Translations under genes and position numbers: made by a program
Shown here: positions 1 through 9,913 of the stretch, in pieces
Layout of the letters: each line of letters begins with the position of its first letter
Position numbering within the stretch: the stretch's first letter is position 1
Notes under the pieces: generated by a model
Told to the model about the DNA's origin: nothing
What the model saw: the letters and a program-made list of their open reading frames with translations, nothing else
Database searches by the model: none
Origin: Lacrimispora amygdalina
GTDB taxonomy: Bacteria > Bacillota > Clostridia > Lachnospirales > Lachnospiraceae
DNA: 34,738 nt
Reading direction: 5' to 3'
Assembly: GCF_003432035.1 (NCBI RefSeq)
Contig: NZ_QOHO01000028.1
Location: forward strand, 1-34,738

Positions 1-48
1 TGTAAAACGAGAAAGAATTTACAACTCCTCCTCCCGTGCTTTGTAGTG

Positions 49-128
49 TAGCTTCTTGAAGCTATTATCTCATGTAGTAGAGGTTTTGCAAATCTTTCAT
101 TACTATTTGTGCCGCGCCCGAAGGCGCG
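49..128 (+). promoter_or_regulatory. two hairpins in the leader of the first gene
   Basis: A 7-bp inverted repeat (TAGCTTC / GAAGCTA, 49-64) is followed by a GC-only hairpin at 113-128 (CGCGCC, loop CGAA, GGCGCG). The second ends six bases before the GGAG ribosome binding site at 135-138. It stands out in otherwise AT-rich DNA. It could shape translation of the downstream gene or be the end of an upstream transcription unit; neither hairpin has a T-tract, so a simple terminator is unlikely. Confidence 0.3.
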
Positions 129-144
129 CGGAATGGAGATTATT

Positions 145-1227
145 ATGAATTTGGATTTTCATTATTATGGAACATATTGCGCTGCAAGAATTGCAGAATT
201 TTCTCACGAACAGGCCGGGAAAATTGCGTGGGCAGCCCAGACAGTAGACGAATGTACCGAAGATTATTTAAACGCAGCAAAGATACCTGCAGAGAATCAG
301 GTCATAACCTGTGAAACAAATACGGAAAATTTAAAAGATAATATTTATGATCTTTCCGCATTTAATAGTGAAACTTTATTAAAATTAAGAAAAATCTGGA
401 TGCCTTTTCATTTTCTTCCCGGTAACCTGGATAATCATTTAAACATAAAAGATCCAGTATTAAAGAATCAGAGAAATTATCCCGATTTACAATGCATTTG
501 CACTCACAACAGCACAATGGTATCAAAAATTATATCTGATACCATTAACAAATTTGCATATGCTAATCCATTGAGTGATAAAATTTTATATTTAACCGGT
601 ATCCGGATGCATGTTCTGGCCGATACCTTTGCTCATGAATTCTTTGCCGGTACACCTTCCTATTTTATTAATGACGTGGGAAACAGCGGATTTAAGATTC
701 TTAAAAAAGATACCAGCTTAAGTGACTATGTAAGCACTCCGGCTGGAGTCAGTAATTATTCTGTATTTTATCTTGGGCACGGAAGACTTGGACATTTGCC
801 TGATGACGGCAGTATGAGTTATGAATATCATCCGCACTGGTCCATGGAAGGTTACCGTGTTATACGGTGCAATGCAGAAATTTTTGCCCAGGCATTCTAC
901 GAGATGATTGATGCTCTTAAATGCATCAGAAAACACGCTTCTTTCGAGCCTGCCGATACATACTTAGATGGTGAAAATGCTTTGTTTCAGGAACTTAAGA
1001 ATCCGATAAAATGGGGCAATTTAAAAAATGTTTTAAAAAGTAAAACGGGTGATGAGGCATGTAGAGCATGGTGTCAATATATGAAAAAGATGGATTTCCC
1101 GGATTTACAGAATTATAACAAAAAACAGGCTTCACCCACCGCCATAAATGACTTTTTGGATGCAGCACGAGCACATCAGGATATGGTATGTGCAGAACTG
1201 CAGGCGGCTAATATTCCTGCTATATAA
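145..1227 (+). CDS. DUF6765-like protein, possible helical metal-dependent hydrolase fold
   Basis: A 360-residue soluble protein with no signal peptide or membrane segment. I chose ATG 145 (MNLDFHYYGTY...) because GGAG at 135-138 sits at the right distance; the reading frame is open to 109 but that extension is encoded by the leader hairpin. The opening HYYGTY..AARIA..S and the later HVLADTFAHEFF (about residues 156-167) resemble the clostridial DUF6765 family as I remember it. The spaced His/Asp residues in the second motif recall all-helical zinc phospholipase C / P1 nuclease-like proteins, but this is inference. It appears to be a single-gene unit, closed by a strong hairpin at 1236-1289. 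Biochemical role unknown. Confidence 0.7.
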   Translation: MNLDFHYYGTYCAARIAEFSHEQAGKIAWAAQTVDECTEDYLNAAKIPAENQVITCETNTENLKDNIYDLSAFNSETLLKLRKIWMPFHFLPGNLDNHLNIKDPVLKNQRNYPDLQCICTHNSTMVSKIISDTINKFAYANPLSDKILYLTGIRMHVLADTFAHEFFAGTPSYFINDVGNSGFKILKKDTSLSDYVSTPAGVSNYSVFYLGHGRLGHLPDDGSMSYEYHPHWSMEGYRVIRCNAEIFAQAFYEMIDALKCIRKHASFEPADTYLDGENALFQELKNPIKWGNLKNVLKSKTGDEACRAWCQYMKKMDFPDLQNYNKKQASPTAINDFLDAARAHQDMVCAELQAANIPAI

Positions 1228-1235
1228 TAAGATGT

Positions 1236-1289
1236 AGAAACCGGAATATTGCTTAAGCTGCAACATTCCGGTTTCTTCAAATATTTTTT
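1236..1289 (+). terminator. terminator after the DUF6765-like gene
   Basis: A perfect 12-bp stem (1236-1247 with 1265-1276), continued by an inner TTGC/GCAA pairing around a small loop, is followed by a T-rich stretch ending in six T at about 1283-1288. The T-tract is several bases off the stem, so efficiency is uncertain. Confidence 0.65.
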
Positions 1290-1586
1290 CCTTATCTAAA
1301 ATATCCACGAAAAAATGACGAACAGTATCGTAATAGTTACATTTTTAAGGTTTGGATTGAATATTATGTTAGATTAGTAACAAATTTATCAACTTAATAT
1401 TACAGTATATTTACTATCTATAAATTTGATAAAAAAGAGTCTTTGAAATCAGGTAACTTTAAATAAGAGGGAGCTAAGAAAGGAGGAAAGCACAAATTTA
1501 AGAATACAGCAAAACCTGTTATTTTACGAAATGCTATTTCAAAGAATCTTTTTAAATAATCAAATAAAATACAAGGGGGTAGTTTA
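1290..1586 (+). other. AT-rich leader of the xylanase gene
   Basis: About 300 bases without a gene. It is strongly AT-rich, with a GGAGG-like string near 1480 not followed by a usable start codon, and the xylanase ribosome binding site (AAGGGGGT) just before 1587. I see no convincing -35/-10 pair and no conserved riboswitch pattern. The promoter must lie here because a terminator closes the preceding gene. Confidence 0.35.
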
Positions 1587-2747
1587 ATGAAAAGATCATT
1601 TACAAAAAGACTAGTAACAGTTATTTCTGCAATTGCACTTACAGTTTCATCATTAGGAGTTACCCAGGCAGCCACAGCCGACCAGACTTTGTTAAATACA
1701 TATGGAACCAAATTCCAAAGGTCAGGTACCTGTGTAACGTTAGCCCAGTTACAAAACGCTTCCACCTTAAATCTGATTAAGCAAAGGTACAATAGTATCA
1801 CGCTTGAAAATGAAATGAAGCCGGATGCGCTGCTTGGCGGTTCACCGACTCTGATCTCAGTGGCAGAAGCAAAATCCTTAGGATACTATATTCCAAGCGG
1901 CTATACGGAAGCAACCGTACCAAAAATCAATTTCAATACCGTAGACAAAGTATTGAAAATCTGTTATGAAAATGGTCTGGGAGTCCGGGCGCACACTCTG
2001 GTCTGGCATGGCCAGACTCCAACCTGGCTGTTCCGGGCAGGCTATAACGCCGGCGCAAATCATGTGGATCAAAACACAATGAATGCACGTATGGAGTTTT
2101 ATATAAAGACAGTGATGAATCACGTTTATCTAAGCAATTACGGCAGCGTTGTATACGCATGGGATGTTGTAAATGAATATCTGCATTCCCCAGCCAATTC
2201 AGACTGGGTAAGAATTTATGGAAATGTTTCAACAAGTCCGCAATTTGTTAAAACTGCTTTCCGTTATGCCAATGAAACATTAAGTTATTTTAAACTCACT
2301 GACAAGGTTAGTTTATTCTATAACGATTATAATGAATATATGGAAGCAGGCAATATAATAAAACTGATTCAGTTTATAAATTCAGAAAAGAAATTATGCA
2401 ACGGTGTAGGCGGACAGTCTCACCTTGAATCAACCTTCCCAAGTGCATCCTATTTCAAACAGGCCTATACCGCATTTAAAAATGCAGGGTTAGAGATCCA
2501 GATTACAGAATTTGATGCCGGTGCCAAATCCGAACAAGAACAGGCCGCTTATGTATATGATGTTATGAAAGCAGTCTGCGAAGTTAAAAAGGAAGGCGGC
2601 AATATTACAGGCTTTACCTGGTGGGGAATGTCAGATGATGTCTCCTGGAGACGCGATAAGAGCCCGCTGCTTTTTTCAAATATGTGGACTCCAAAGGCTT
2701 CTTATTACAGAACGTTAGATGCATTTACTGATACATTTAATAAATAA
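1587..2747 (+). CDS. secreted GH10 endo-beta-1,4-xylanase
   Basis: A 386-residue glycoside hydrolase family 10 enzyme that cleaves internal beta-1,4 bonds of xylan by a retaining mechanism. A classical signal peptide (MKRSFTKRL, a hydrophobic core, then VTQA with likely cleavage near residue 28) sends it out of the cell. The catalytic domain fills the rest: HTLVWHGQTP substrate motif (about 136-145), acid/base Glu197 in WDVVNEY, nucleophile Glu308 in ITEFDA, and WWGMSDD..W near the end. There is no carbohydrate-binding module, dockerin or surface anchor, so it is a compact free xylanase. It is flanked by its own leader and terminator, hence monocistronic. Its signal peptide contrasts with the two cellulases nearby. 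Confidence 0.96.
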   Translation: MKRSFTKRLVTVISAIALTVSSLGVTQAATADQTLLNTYGTKFQRSGTCVTLAQLQNASTLNLIKQRYNSITLENEMKPDALLGGSPTLISVAEAKSLGYYIPSGYTEATVPKINFNTVDKVLKICYENGLGVRAHTLVWHGQTPTWLFRAGYNAGANHVDQNTMNARMEFYIKTVMNHVYLSNYGSVVYAWDVVNEYLHSPANSDWVRIYGNVSTSPQFVKTAFRYANETLSYFKLTDKVSLFYNDYNEYMEAGNIIKLIQFINSEKKLCNGVGGQSHLESTFPSASYFKQAYTAFKNAGLEIQITEFDAGAKSEQEQAAYVYDVMKAVCEVKKEGGNITGFTWWGMSDDVSWRRDKSPLLFSNMWTPKASYYRTLDAFTDTFNK

Positions 2748-2783
2748 GCAGTAATTCTTGAATTGAAGAAGATCTATATCAGG

Positions 2784-2813
2784 AAAGGAGCACGGCTGGT
2801 CTGTGCTCTTTTT
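2784..2813 (+). terminator. rho-independent terminator after xylanase
   Basis: GAGCAC (2788-2793) pairs with GTGCTC (2803-2808), extended inward by a G-C and a G-T pair, and is followed directly by TTTTT (2809-2813). A textbook intrinsic terminator on the plus strand. Confidence 0.85.
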
Positions 2814-2922
2814 CTGATTTAACCAGGTTGCGGGAGCAATTATTTTACTTTGAATCTTTCCGTGATATACTAATAAAAAGGTTATATAATTTGAAGCAAG
2901 TGAAACGGGAGGTCTAATCTGA

Positions 2923-3657
2923 ATGAATAAATATATACAATCTATCCGTATTGACTGGGAAAAATTAGAGCGTGATTCTTATTTGAAAGATATTAGCTCT
3001 CTGAAAACTATAGAATGTATACACTTTAATAAAAATATTACTTTTTTTGCGGGCGAAAATGGTACCGGTAAATCCACACTTCTTGAAGCCATTGGAGTGG
3101 CTTATGGCTTCAATCCTGAAGGCGGAACTTTAAATTATCGTTTTTCCACCTATGATGATGTCTCTGAGCTAAGCAATGCCCTAACTTTATCTAAAGGTGC
3201 AAAACGTTCTAAATACAATTATTTTTTTCGTGCTGAAAGCTTTTTTAATGTGGCAACAAAAGCAGAAGATTATCGTGACAACACTCCAAAAGAAATATTT
3301 TATCAACAATATGGTGGAAAGTCTCTGCATGAACAGTCTCATGGTGAAAGCTTTATTCATTTTTTTCAATCTTTTTCTAAGGAAGGATTATATCTCATGG
3401 ATGAACCGGAAGCAGCCTTATCTCCCCAAAGACAGCTGACTTTGCTCATGCAAATTGTAAACCTGGCTAAACAGGGGGCGCAATTCATAATTGCTACTCA
3501 TTCCCCAATATTACTGGGGATTCCAGATTCAGAAATAATGCTGTTTGATAATGCTGGAATCAGCTTGTGCGATTATGAAGATACTGAAAGTTATCAAGTG
3601 ACTGAATTATTTATCAATCATAGGCATGAGTTTTTAAACAGGTTGCTGGGGGAATAA
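2923..3657 (+). CDS. AAA/ABC-type ATPase (COG3910-like), cytosolic
   Basis: A 244-residue protein with all nucleotide-binding motifs of the SMC/ABC-like predicted ATPases: Walker A GENGTGKST (about 45-53), a signature-like SHGES, Walker B LYLMDEPEAALS, and the ATHSP switch histidine. No membrane segment and no partner permease are present, so it is not a transporter ATPase in the usual sense. Family members of this size occur singly and are of unknown role; some related ATPases act in phage defence with a nuclease partner, but no partner gene lies next to this one. Good ribosome binding site (GGGAGGT) before ATG 2923. It converges on the cellulase operon. Confidence 0.85.
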   Translation: MNKYIQSIRIDWEKLERDSYLKDISSLKTIECIHFNKNITFFAGENGTGKSTLLEAIGVAYGFNPEGGTLNYRFSTYDDVSELSNALTLSKGAKRSKYNYFFRAESFFNVATKAEDYRDNTPKEIFYQQYGGKSLHEQSHGESFIHFFQSFSKEGLYLMDEPEAALSPQRQLTLLMQIVNLAKQGAQFIIATHSPILLGIPDSEIMLFDNAGISLCDYEDTESYQVTELFINHRHEFLNRLLGE

Positions 3658-3687
3658 GAATCGGGCGGCAAATAAGTTACATTGAAA

Positions 3688-3714
3688 GAGGAGCGCCAAT
3701 GGGCAGCGCTCCTC
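3688..3714. terminator. hairpin between convergent ATPase and GH9 genes
   Basis: GAGGAGCGC (3688-3696) and GCGCTCCTC (3706-3714) form a perfect 9-bp, GC-rich stem with a 9-base loop. It lies between two converging stop codons. T-tracts are poor on both strands, so it may work as a weak bidirectional terminator or as a 3'-end stabilising structure. Confidence 0.5.
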
Positions 3715-3741
3715 CAATGGAATCGAACCCAACACAAACAA

Positions 3742-6384
3742 TTAAGGTTCTGTCCCCCATTGCAGATTTCCGGCCAGGTAAGCGGTTATTTTATCGCAGT
3801 CGGCGTAGACGGAGCCGGTTCCCTGATAGGAATAATCGTTTGTCTGGGTATAATTCGTCCAGTCTGACTTTGAAAATCTCACCTGCAATTCCATGGATTC
3901 CCCGGCAGAAAGGGTACCTGACGCTTTATTAAAACCAATTTCAAGATAATAATCGGCATCGCTCTTTGCCTCTTTCATTTTCACAAATGTTCCTGTCACA
4001 TTGGCTGTTCCCGCGGAGGACCAGTCACACCAGAATTGCTGTTCTTTCTCTCCATCAATCGTGTAATAATATCTTAATTTAACATCAGAAAGGCTGATGT
4101 CTCCGGTTCCCGTATTATACAGCCTGATCTTTGCTGCAATGCTGCTTACATTTCCGGGTGTATTCATATTATACGCCTGGACTTTCAAATCTCCTGTTGT
4201 TATAACCGAACTGTCCGTTACGGTAATTGTTAAAACAGGATCATTCCCTCCGCTGAAATTAAAGATCAAGCCTAATTTGCCAACAGATTTACCAGCCAGA
4301 TAGGAACTTAAAATGGTTACTATATTATCAGATATTACATAATCGGTATCTTTCACCAGCAAATCGGTTCCATTTTTTATATTGTCAAGCGTATTTCCAT
4401 TATATATAACAGTCACCGACACATCTTCAGGATTGAATTTGTCAAATGATGCAGTTACCGGACTGATGGAAGAACTGGCTGGAGAACTTCCCGGCTCATC
4501 GCCGAATACTTTTACCCCTGCGTCATATACGGGAATATAGCTAGTCTTAACAACTTTTCCGGAAGTTGCACCGCCTAATCCGGTATAGGAATAATCATTG
4601 GATCTATCTCCGGATGCCATATTTTCCGGTCCGGCGATTCGGAACTGAATTTCCTTTTTGTATGCAGACTGTCCTCCAGGATAGATTTTGGTTTTGGTGA
4701 AATCAACATTTACATAATAAATATTGTCAGCTTCAGCCCAGGGCAAAAGCCGTGATACGGCTGCTCCCTGGTTATAATTTGCAGTTATTGTAAAATCGTC
4801 CGCTGTATAGCCTGCATTTACAGCCTCTTTTATATTAACAAAATACTTAAATGATAAATGATCTCCCATCCTTGCAGGCCAGCCCGAGCAATTATTCAAT
4901 ACCGCCTTGATTTCTATAAAATTACTGCCTGAGGCGTTAATTCCTGCTTCTACAAAGTATTCGTCGTTCGTCACTTCTTCCATTGCCGTGAAGTCTGCAA
5001 TCGGATCTCCCCCGTATTCTCCATAAAGTTTTGCAAGTGCGCCCACAAACCCGGCATTATAGTCACATGCAACCTCATTATTGACATAGTTATTAACTTC
5101 ATCCGTATAACTGTCGTCTTTATCCGGTCCTCCTGCCAAAGCTCCGTAAAGGGTATGCCTGTGGTATGCGGGTACGGTCATGCTGTCCGCCCAGGAACTG
5201 TGCGATGTCCTGTGGTGAGGTCTTTTCGGAGAATTTATTCCAAAACCAACCACAAAACTGCGGCCGCTGCTTCCCAGAGCATAATCTACCTGCTGTTTGG
5301 CAAATTTCTTATAGATCTCCGCCTTTTCTTTACTGCAGCCTGACCAGTCAGCATAAACGCTGGCTAAAAAAGCTGTGGTGGTGGCATATCTTAAAGCCCC
5401 CCAGGAATCCAGCCAGGCAAGTCCCTTTGGCGTATAGGAAATACGGCTGCCGTTATATCCCGTTGACCAGTAATCCAGATGCATTTGTGTACTGTTCTTG
5501 TACACCTCTTTTCCGGTTATTTTAGCAAGAAGCAAAGCAGCGCCGTAATGCACATCATCCCAGCATTGCGCCCATTTATAGGAAATGGTGGAAGATTGAG
5601 ATTCTGTGCCCCAGTGTGGTACATAGGATTCTGCTTTCTCCAGATAAGCGGAATCTTTGGTAGCAATATACAGCCATACGCAGGACCAGGACAGTTCATC
5701 ATAGAAACCGCTGCTGGAAGTGTAAAAACCATTTGCTGCGGTATAACCGCTGTCACTCTTTGTTTTGTCAGCAAATGAAAAGAGCTCTTTCGCATGTTGA
5801 ATGCAAGTTCGTGCATAGCCGGGATCGCGATCCGCATAAATGACACCAGCTGCTGCCAGAGCTGCCGCTGCCGCTGCGGATACGGTAGAACCGGGACTGT
5901 TAACATCCACCTTATAGGACGGTCTTCCCATCTGCATTACTTCTGCCGGTCCCCACCAGGAATGATCCGTATTGCCGTTCCCTACCTGGTAGTAAAAGAC
6001 ATCAACGGTGGGATGGCATTTTATAAGATAATCAGTTACCCATTTGATTTCCTTTAATAAATACTCTAACTGACCGCTTTCTTTTAAAGCATCCTCTGCC
6101 TCATATACGCTCCATGCGAGCATGGCAGCCGAATATGCCATGGGGAGATTAAATTTCACATGATCTCCTGCATCATACCAGCCTCCAGTTAAATCGATCC
6201 CCGCGTCTGAACCGTCAGACAGACCGGAATCTCCTCTCCAGTTATTCCGGATATCAGCAGGCAGTTTTCCGGAACGCTGGAACTCATAAAACATGATTGC
6301 TTTTTGTAACGCTTCTCCGTAATTATAATTTGATTCTGCCTTTGCCGGCTGAGCCGCAGGCGTGGTACTCTTTTTTATACTCAT
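3742..6384 (-). CDS. GH9 processive endoglucanase, GH9-CBM3c-X2-CBM3, no signal peptide
   Basis: An 880-residue modular cellulase. Order: short Lys/Thr/Ala/Pro-rich N-terminus (1-18), GH9 (about 19-455), CBM3c-like module (about 465-620), X2 Ig-like module (about 640-728) and a C-terminal CBM3 (about 730-880). GH9 motifs are intact: WYDAGDH with catalytic Asp71/Asp74, PHHRTSHSS, and [13 protein letters not shown] with the acid Glu. GH9-CBM3c architecture is typical of processive endoglucanases that act with GH48 (for example CelZ/CelY of Clostridium stercorarium). No dockerin, so not cellulosomal. Oddity: family members are secreted, yet this start (GGAGGT just upstream) begins at the mature domain, and an in-frame TAA lies six codons before the ATG. 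It is the second gene of a leftward operon with GH48. Confidence 0.95.
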   Translation of the reverse strand: MSIKKSTTPAAQPAKAESNYNYGEALQKAIMFYEFQRSGKLPADIRNNWRGDSGLSDGSDAGIDLTGGWYDAGDHVKFNLPMAYSAAMLAWSVYEAEDALKESGQLEYLLKEIKWVTDYLIKCHPTVDVFYYQVGNGNTDHSWWGPAEVMQMGRPSYKVDVNSPGSTVSAAAAAALAAAGVIYADRDPGYARTCIQHAKELFSFADKTKSDSGYTAANGFYTSSSGFYDELSWSCVWLYIATKDSAYLEKAESYVPHWGTESQSSTISYKWAQCWDDVHYGAALLLAKITGKEVYKNSTQMHLDYWSTGYNGSRISYTPKGLAWLDSWGALRYATTTAFLASVYADWSGCSKEKAEIYKKFAKQQVDYALGSSGRSFVVGFGINSPKRPHHRTSHSSWADSMTVPAYHRHTLYGALAGGPDKDDSYTDEVNNYVNNEVACDYNAGFVGALAKLYGEYGGDPIADFTAMEEVTNDEYFVEAGINASGSNFIEIKAVLNNCSGWPARMGDHLSFKYFVNIKEAVNAGYTADDFTITANYNQGAAVSRLLPWAEADNIYYVNVDFTKTKIYPGGQSAYKKEIQFRIAGPENMASGDRSNDYSYTGLGGATSGKVVKTSYIPVYDAGVKVFGDEPGSSPASSSISPVTASFDKFNPEDVSVTVIYNGNTLDNIKNGTDLLVKDTDYVISDNIVTILSSYLAGKSVGKLGLIFNFSGGNDPVLTITVTDSSVITTGDLKVQAYNMNTPGNVSSIAAKIRLYNTGTGDISLSDVKLRYYYTIDGEKEQQFWCDWSSAGTANVTGTFVKMKEAKSDADYYLEIGFNKASGTLSAGESMELQVRFSKSDWTNYTQTNDYSYQGTGSVYADCDKITAYLAGNLQWGTEP

Positions 6385-6414
6385 ATCGAAACCTCCGGGT
6401 TTTTATTGATAGTT

Positions 6415-6449
6415 CTGACCCAAATCCAGTCTTCTGATATTTGGGTCAG
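6415..6449 (-). other. intergenic stem-loop between GH48 and GH9
   Basis: CTGACCCAAAT (6415-6425) is perfectly complementary to ATTTGGGTCAG (6439-6449): 11 bp, with a further CAG/CTG pairing inside the 13-base loop. On the transcribed (minus) strand it is followed by AACTATCAATAAAA, not a U-tract, so it is unlikely to stop transcription fully. Intergenic stem-loops set transcript stability in the cip-cel operon of C. cellulolyticum; a similar stoichiometry role here is inference. Confidence 0.6.
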
Positions 6450-6475
6450 GATTTATATAGTTAAGCTCTACGCTT

Positions 6476-9124
6476 TTATTTCGGCTCTACTCCCCATTTC
6501 AGGCTGCCTGAAACATATCCTGTGATTTTTGTCCAGTCTGCATAACTGCTGCCTGATTTCGAAAAGGAATAATCTCCTGTCTGCGTATAACTGCTCCAAT
6601 CAATTTTATTGAATCTTACCGGTACTTCAATGGACTGCCCCTCTGCCAGTTTACCGGCTCCAGCTGTAAATCCTATCTCCAGGTAATAATCTGCACCTGG
6701 CTTTGCTTTTGGCATTTTTACAAAGGTACCCGTTACATTACTGCTGCCGACTGTAGACCAGTCACACCAGAAATTCTGGTCCTTTTCTCCGTCAATCGTG
6801 TAATAGTATCTAAGTTTCAAATCGGTAAGTGATATACTGGTTTTTCCAGTGTTGGTGAGTTTGATTTTCGGTACAATTGAACTTACCTGTGCTGTTGTGG
6901 TATCATTATACATTTGTACTTTGATGTCTCCGGCTGCTATTGAAGAATCTGTCACAGTCAGGACAAATACCGGGTCAGTTCCCGCGCTGAAATCGAAGGT
7001 GAGCTTTAATTTCCCGACTTCTTTTTCTGCCAGATAAGTTTTCAATAATACAACCGTATCATTGGTTAAGGTGTACTCCACACCCTCTGTTAAATATTTA
7101 TTTCCCTCTTTGATCCCCGTAAAAGTATTTCCGTTTAAGGAAAGGGTAACTTTAATGTCTTTCTGGCTGCCTTCCTTTTTGTCAAAAACTGCTGATGTGG
7201 GATCAATGGCAGAGTTGTTTACCGGCTCTCCGCCTTCTTCAAACAGCATGGAATATACACCGTTTGCAATGGCAATATCACACTGTGCCCAGAAGCGGTG
7301 GTAATTTAATACCGGAGCTGTTCCTCTGTTGTAAGCGTTCTGAACCTTCTGAAAATCAGGATCATCTTTATATTTAGAACGGATATCTATAAACTTAACT
7401 CCCGATTTAATTTCATCTCCGTTTGGCATGGTTCCTGTCCATCCAGACGGTACATAGACTTCCTGATCAAAGAAACGGCTGTAGTCATTCCTTTGTTCGG
7501 GAACGGAAAGCCCTTTGTCACCTTTGTACAAGTTCCACATACGGTCTAATAATTCCTTGGCAAGTACTCTGGCCTCATCGTCACCAGATGCTTTGCTGTA
7601 GTACAGTAAGGTATTGGCAAGAGAGCCTGCCACGCCAAGGTCAGTGCCATAGGTGCTTACTTTTACATGCAAATTCGGATTTCCGGTATAGGTTCCTGTC
7701 CAAGTTTCAGGCTGGCCTGACCAGTCTAAATTATCAGGAATAGCAAATGTTCCGTCATCCTCCAGTTTCACTACTGTTTTAATCCATTTAACCCATTTTT
7801 CCAGTAAGGCTTTTGCCTTTAAATCTTTTGTTTTATAAAAATACTCTGCTACACGCTGCATGGACCATGCCTGGAACCCAAACCATCGGTTGCTTCCGGG
7901 ATCAGCATATACAGGGTGTTCCTGATACCCCATGCCATAAAAGGTCGCGGTTTTTGAAGGCCAGCTTTCATAACGGCCGTTATTGGAATTGGAGACACCG
8001 CCCGCAATACCGCCTTCATCGGACTGCAGCCACTGATAAAATTCCAGCTGTCTCTCCAGACTCTTGCTCCAATCACTTGCACCATTTCGTGAAATTGGTT
8101 TAAATTCATCATCCTGTGACAATATCCAGGCTGCCATGGGATTCTGGTAACCAAAATGGCTGTGACTGCAGCCAATCACCCAGGACCAGTTTGCGTTTAC
8201 GCCGCCGCCCCATGCATAATACCAGCTGAGCAGATAATGAGCCGCATCGTAACCGGTGCCGGCAGCAGTTGACGATCCAATTTTGCGGAAATATTTATCA
8301 AACATGGCATACCTTAAATAGTCACCCATTTTACTTGCCTTGCCAATATAGGTTCCAAGATCCACCCCGTATTCACTGGCCCACTGGTCTGCCCAGTATG
8401 TCGCCTGTATTGCCCGCGCATCTGCATCCGGTGCATCTGTATACTTAAACTGTTTTGCATAATTACTGTCTCCGGTAAACAGATCCAGGAATCCGTTTCT
8501 ACCACCGAAATGCATGTCATCCCAGCACGGCTGAGGAATTGTTTCCCAGGTAGATTCCTCTCTTCCTCTCTGGAAGGTATTGATATAAGACGGTGCAGAC
8601 TTGCCATCTCCCCGTCTGCCAAAACCATACCAGTTGTCCGCATCTAACAGCCAGTGCATGCCGTAAATAACAGAAGTGCCATAGGTTGATTTCAAATCAT
8701 TGTAGATTGGATCTGACCCTACCGCTGCGCCAGAATCCAATTTAGCGGGATAAAGACTTGGCAGCTCCCATTCAGGCGCATAGGTGGCGGGTTTACTGGC
8801 GTTATATCCAGACATACTGCTATTGGGCTGATCTTTTTCTGTTGGGATAATATAGGTTTCTGCAATATCCCATGCTTTTTGAAAACCGGAAAAATCACCG
8901 GTAAATTTGCCATACATGGCTTCGAGCCAGATATAATAGCTTAACGTTTCACTGGTAGTTACATGACCGTAGTCGGGAGCTTCTACCATCAGAGTTTCTA
9001 TGCTGTGATAAGGGACTCCCTGCGGACTGAAATATCCGTTTGCAGAATCGTGCAGTATCTCCCATAATTCCAGGAACCTTTTCTGATAAGCGTCTGTGGG
9101 CTCTTTTAATAATTGTTTTTGCAT
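6476..9124 (-). CDS. GH48 cellobiohydrolase, GH48-X2-CBM3, no signal peptide
   Basis: An 882-residue exo-acting cellulase of family 48, which releases cellobiose processively from reducing ends with inversion. GH48 spans about 11-638, X2 about 642-728, CBM3 about 731-882. The strongly conserved [20 protein letters not shown] block is near residues 40-59; Glu48 and Glu59 match Glu44 and Glu55 (acid) of C. cellulolyticum CelF. No dockerin. It starts [17 protein letters not shown], which is where mature GH48 enzymes begin; GGAGGT precedes the ATG and an in-frame TGA lies ten codons upstream, so no export signal can be recovered by moving the start. First gene of the GH48-GH9 operon; its X2 and CBM3 are clearly similar to those of the GH9 partner, suggesting module sharing. 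Confidence 0.96.
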   Translation of the reverse strand: MQKQLLKEPTDAYQKRFLELWEILHDSANGYFSPQGVPYHSIETLMVEAPDYGHVTTSETLSYYIWLEAMYGKFTGDFSGFQKAWDIAETYIIPTEKDQPNSSMSGYNASKPATYAPEWELPSLYPAKLDSGAAVGSDPIYNDLKSTYGTSVIYGMHWLLDADNWYGFGRRGDGKSAPSYINTFQRGREESTWETIPQPCWDDMHFGGRNGFLDLFTGDSNYAKQFKYTDAPDADARAIQATYWADQWASEYGVDLGTYIGKASKMGDYLRYAMFDKYFRKIGSSTAAGTGYDAAHYLLSWYYAWGGGVNANWSWVIGCSHSHFGYQNPMAAWILSQDDEFKPISRNGASDWSKSLERQLEFYQWLQSDEGGIAGGVSNSNNGRYESWPSKTATFYGMGYQEHPVYADPGSNRWFGFQAWSMQRVAEYFYKTKDLKAKALLEKWVKWIKTVVKLEDDGTFAIPDNLDWSGQPETWTGTYTGNPNLHVKVSTYGTDLGVAGSLANTLLYYSKASGDDEARVLAKELLDRMWNLYKGDKGLSVPEQRNDYSRFFDQEVYVPSGWTGTMPNGDEIKSGVKFIDIRSKYKDDPDFQKVQNAYNRGTAPVLNYHRFWAQCDIAIANGVYSMLFEEGGEPVNNSAIDPTSAVFDKKEGSQKDIKVTLSLNGNTFTGIKEGNKYLTEGVEYTLTNDTVVLLKTYLAEKEVGKLKLTFDFSAGTDPVFVLTVTDSSIAAGDIKVQMYNDTTTAQVSSIVPKIKLTNTGKTSISLTDLKLRYYYTIDGEKDQNFWCDWSTVGSSNVTGTFVKMPKAKPGADYYLEIGFTAGAGKLAEGQSIEVPVRFNKIDWSSYTQTGDYSFSKSGSSYADWTKITGYVSGSLKWGVEPK

Positions 9125-9802
9125 TATAAAGTAACCTCCTCTTATACTAAAAAATCAACAGAGTCTTCAAAACGATATAATACTTAAATTATCCAATGGA
9201 ATCACTCCCTTCACTGAAAATTATGGTACCTTCCTTTGAGACTCAATGGTTTTTCAGCATATGCCACTTGTAGGTAAATTCCAACATAAGTTCCGAAATT
9301 ATTTGCGTTGAGTGTGATGTTTGAAATATAATTCTTGTTTTTTGCAAATGCTTCAGTCAAATGCGATTTTAAATCTCATGATTTAGTTGACTATCAAATA
9401 TAAATTTACTTTTATCACATTTTATTCGTCTCCAGTCAGAGTCCAAATGGTACCAATCAATGGTAATAAATGAAAATTTTTGAACTCAACTAACGGCACT
9501 TGTGTTAAAACAACCCTAAGGTAAGTATATGCCAATGGTATCATATGAGTGATTAATACCAGCCCGGCAAGGATTATTTATAAATTCGATGACCTGAAAG
9601 ATAGCGATTCAGGGGAAGATATTTTTTATATTTTCTGATCCTTAACCTTCTGTTTTCCGCCCCCTGACTCAACCCTCTCAGAATACAACTCACTGAATAC
9701 AGTTGCTCCGATTCAGGTTTTTCATGCCGAATCTGTTCGGGATTTATTTTGTAACTGAATATTGAAAAAAGTTAAATTATCGTTTGATTACAACTTAAAA
9801 AC
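9125..9802 (-). promoter_or_regulatory. cellulase operon upstream region with CAATGGTA-like repeats
   Basis: A gene-free, AT-rich stretch upstream of GH48. It contains a recurring motif in one orientation: CAATGGA (9194), TATGGTACC (9222), CAATGGTT (9244), AAATGGTACC (9445), CAATGGTA (9458) and CAATGGTA (9533). Several include the palindrome GGTACC. This pattern suggests operator copies for a regulator, perhaps one sensing cellulose sugars, but it could be chance in AT-rich DNA. A small CCGAA-TCTG-TTCGG hairpin lies at 9727-9740. No clear sigma-A promoter was found for the cellulase genes. Confidence 0.35.
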
Positions 9803-9832
9803 AAAAAAGAGAAGCTTAAATTGAGCCTCTCT
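9803..9832 (-). terminator. terminator after the XRE/DUF5680 gene
   Basis: On the minus strand AGAGAGGCT (from 9832) pairs with AGCTTCTCT (9816-9808) with one G-U pair and a 7-base loop, followed by six T. A strong intrinsic terminator about 80 bases past the stop codon of the regulator. Confidence 0.85.
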
Positions 9833-9913
9833 AACTGTATCACGAATCTAATTTAACACGATTTCAGGGAATAATAATTGGATAAGTAAACTTTCCGAAA
9901 TAGGTTCACTTCA

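Noticed and set aside
2923-3657. Two-gene anti-phage ATPase-nuclease system
   Set aside because: The ATPase is alone: a terminated xylanase gene lies upstream and the convergent cellulase operon downstream, with no nuclease or helicase partner.
7062-8175. Several open frames of 60-110 codons within the cellulase genes on either strand
   Set aside because: They overlap intact GH9/GH48 coding sequence, have no ribosome binding sites and show no family features; they are by-products of codon bias.
3742-9124. Cellulosomal enzymes
   Set aside because: Neither cellulase nor the xylanase has a dockerin repeat, and no scaffoldin or cohesin is present. The C-termini are CBM3 modules.
9125-9180. An upstream alternative start giving GH48 a signal peptide
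   Set aside because: The in-frame TGA ten codons before the ATG closes the frame, and there is no ATG within about 100 bases upstream in any frame that would encode a basic-hydrophobic leader.
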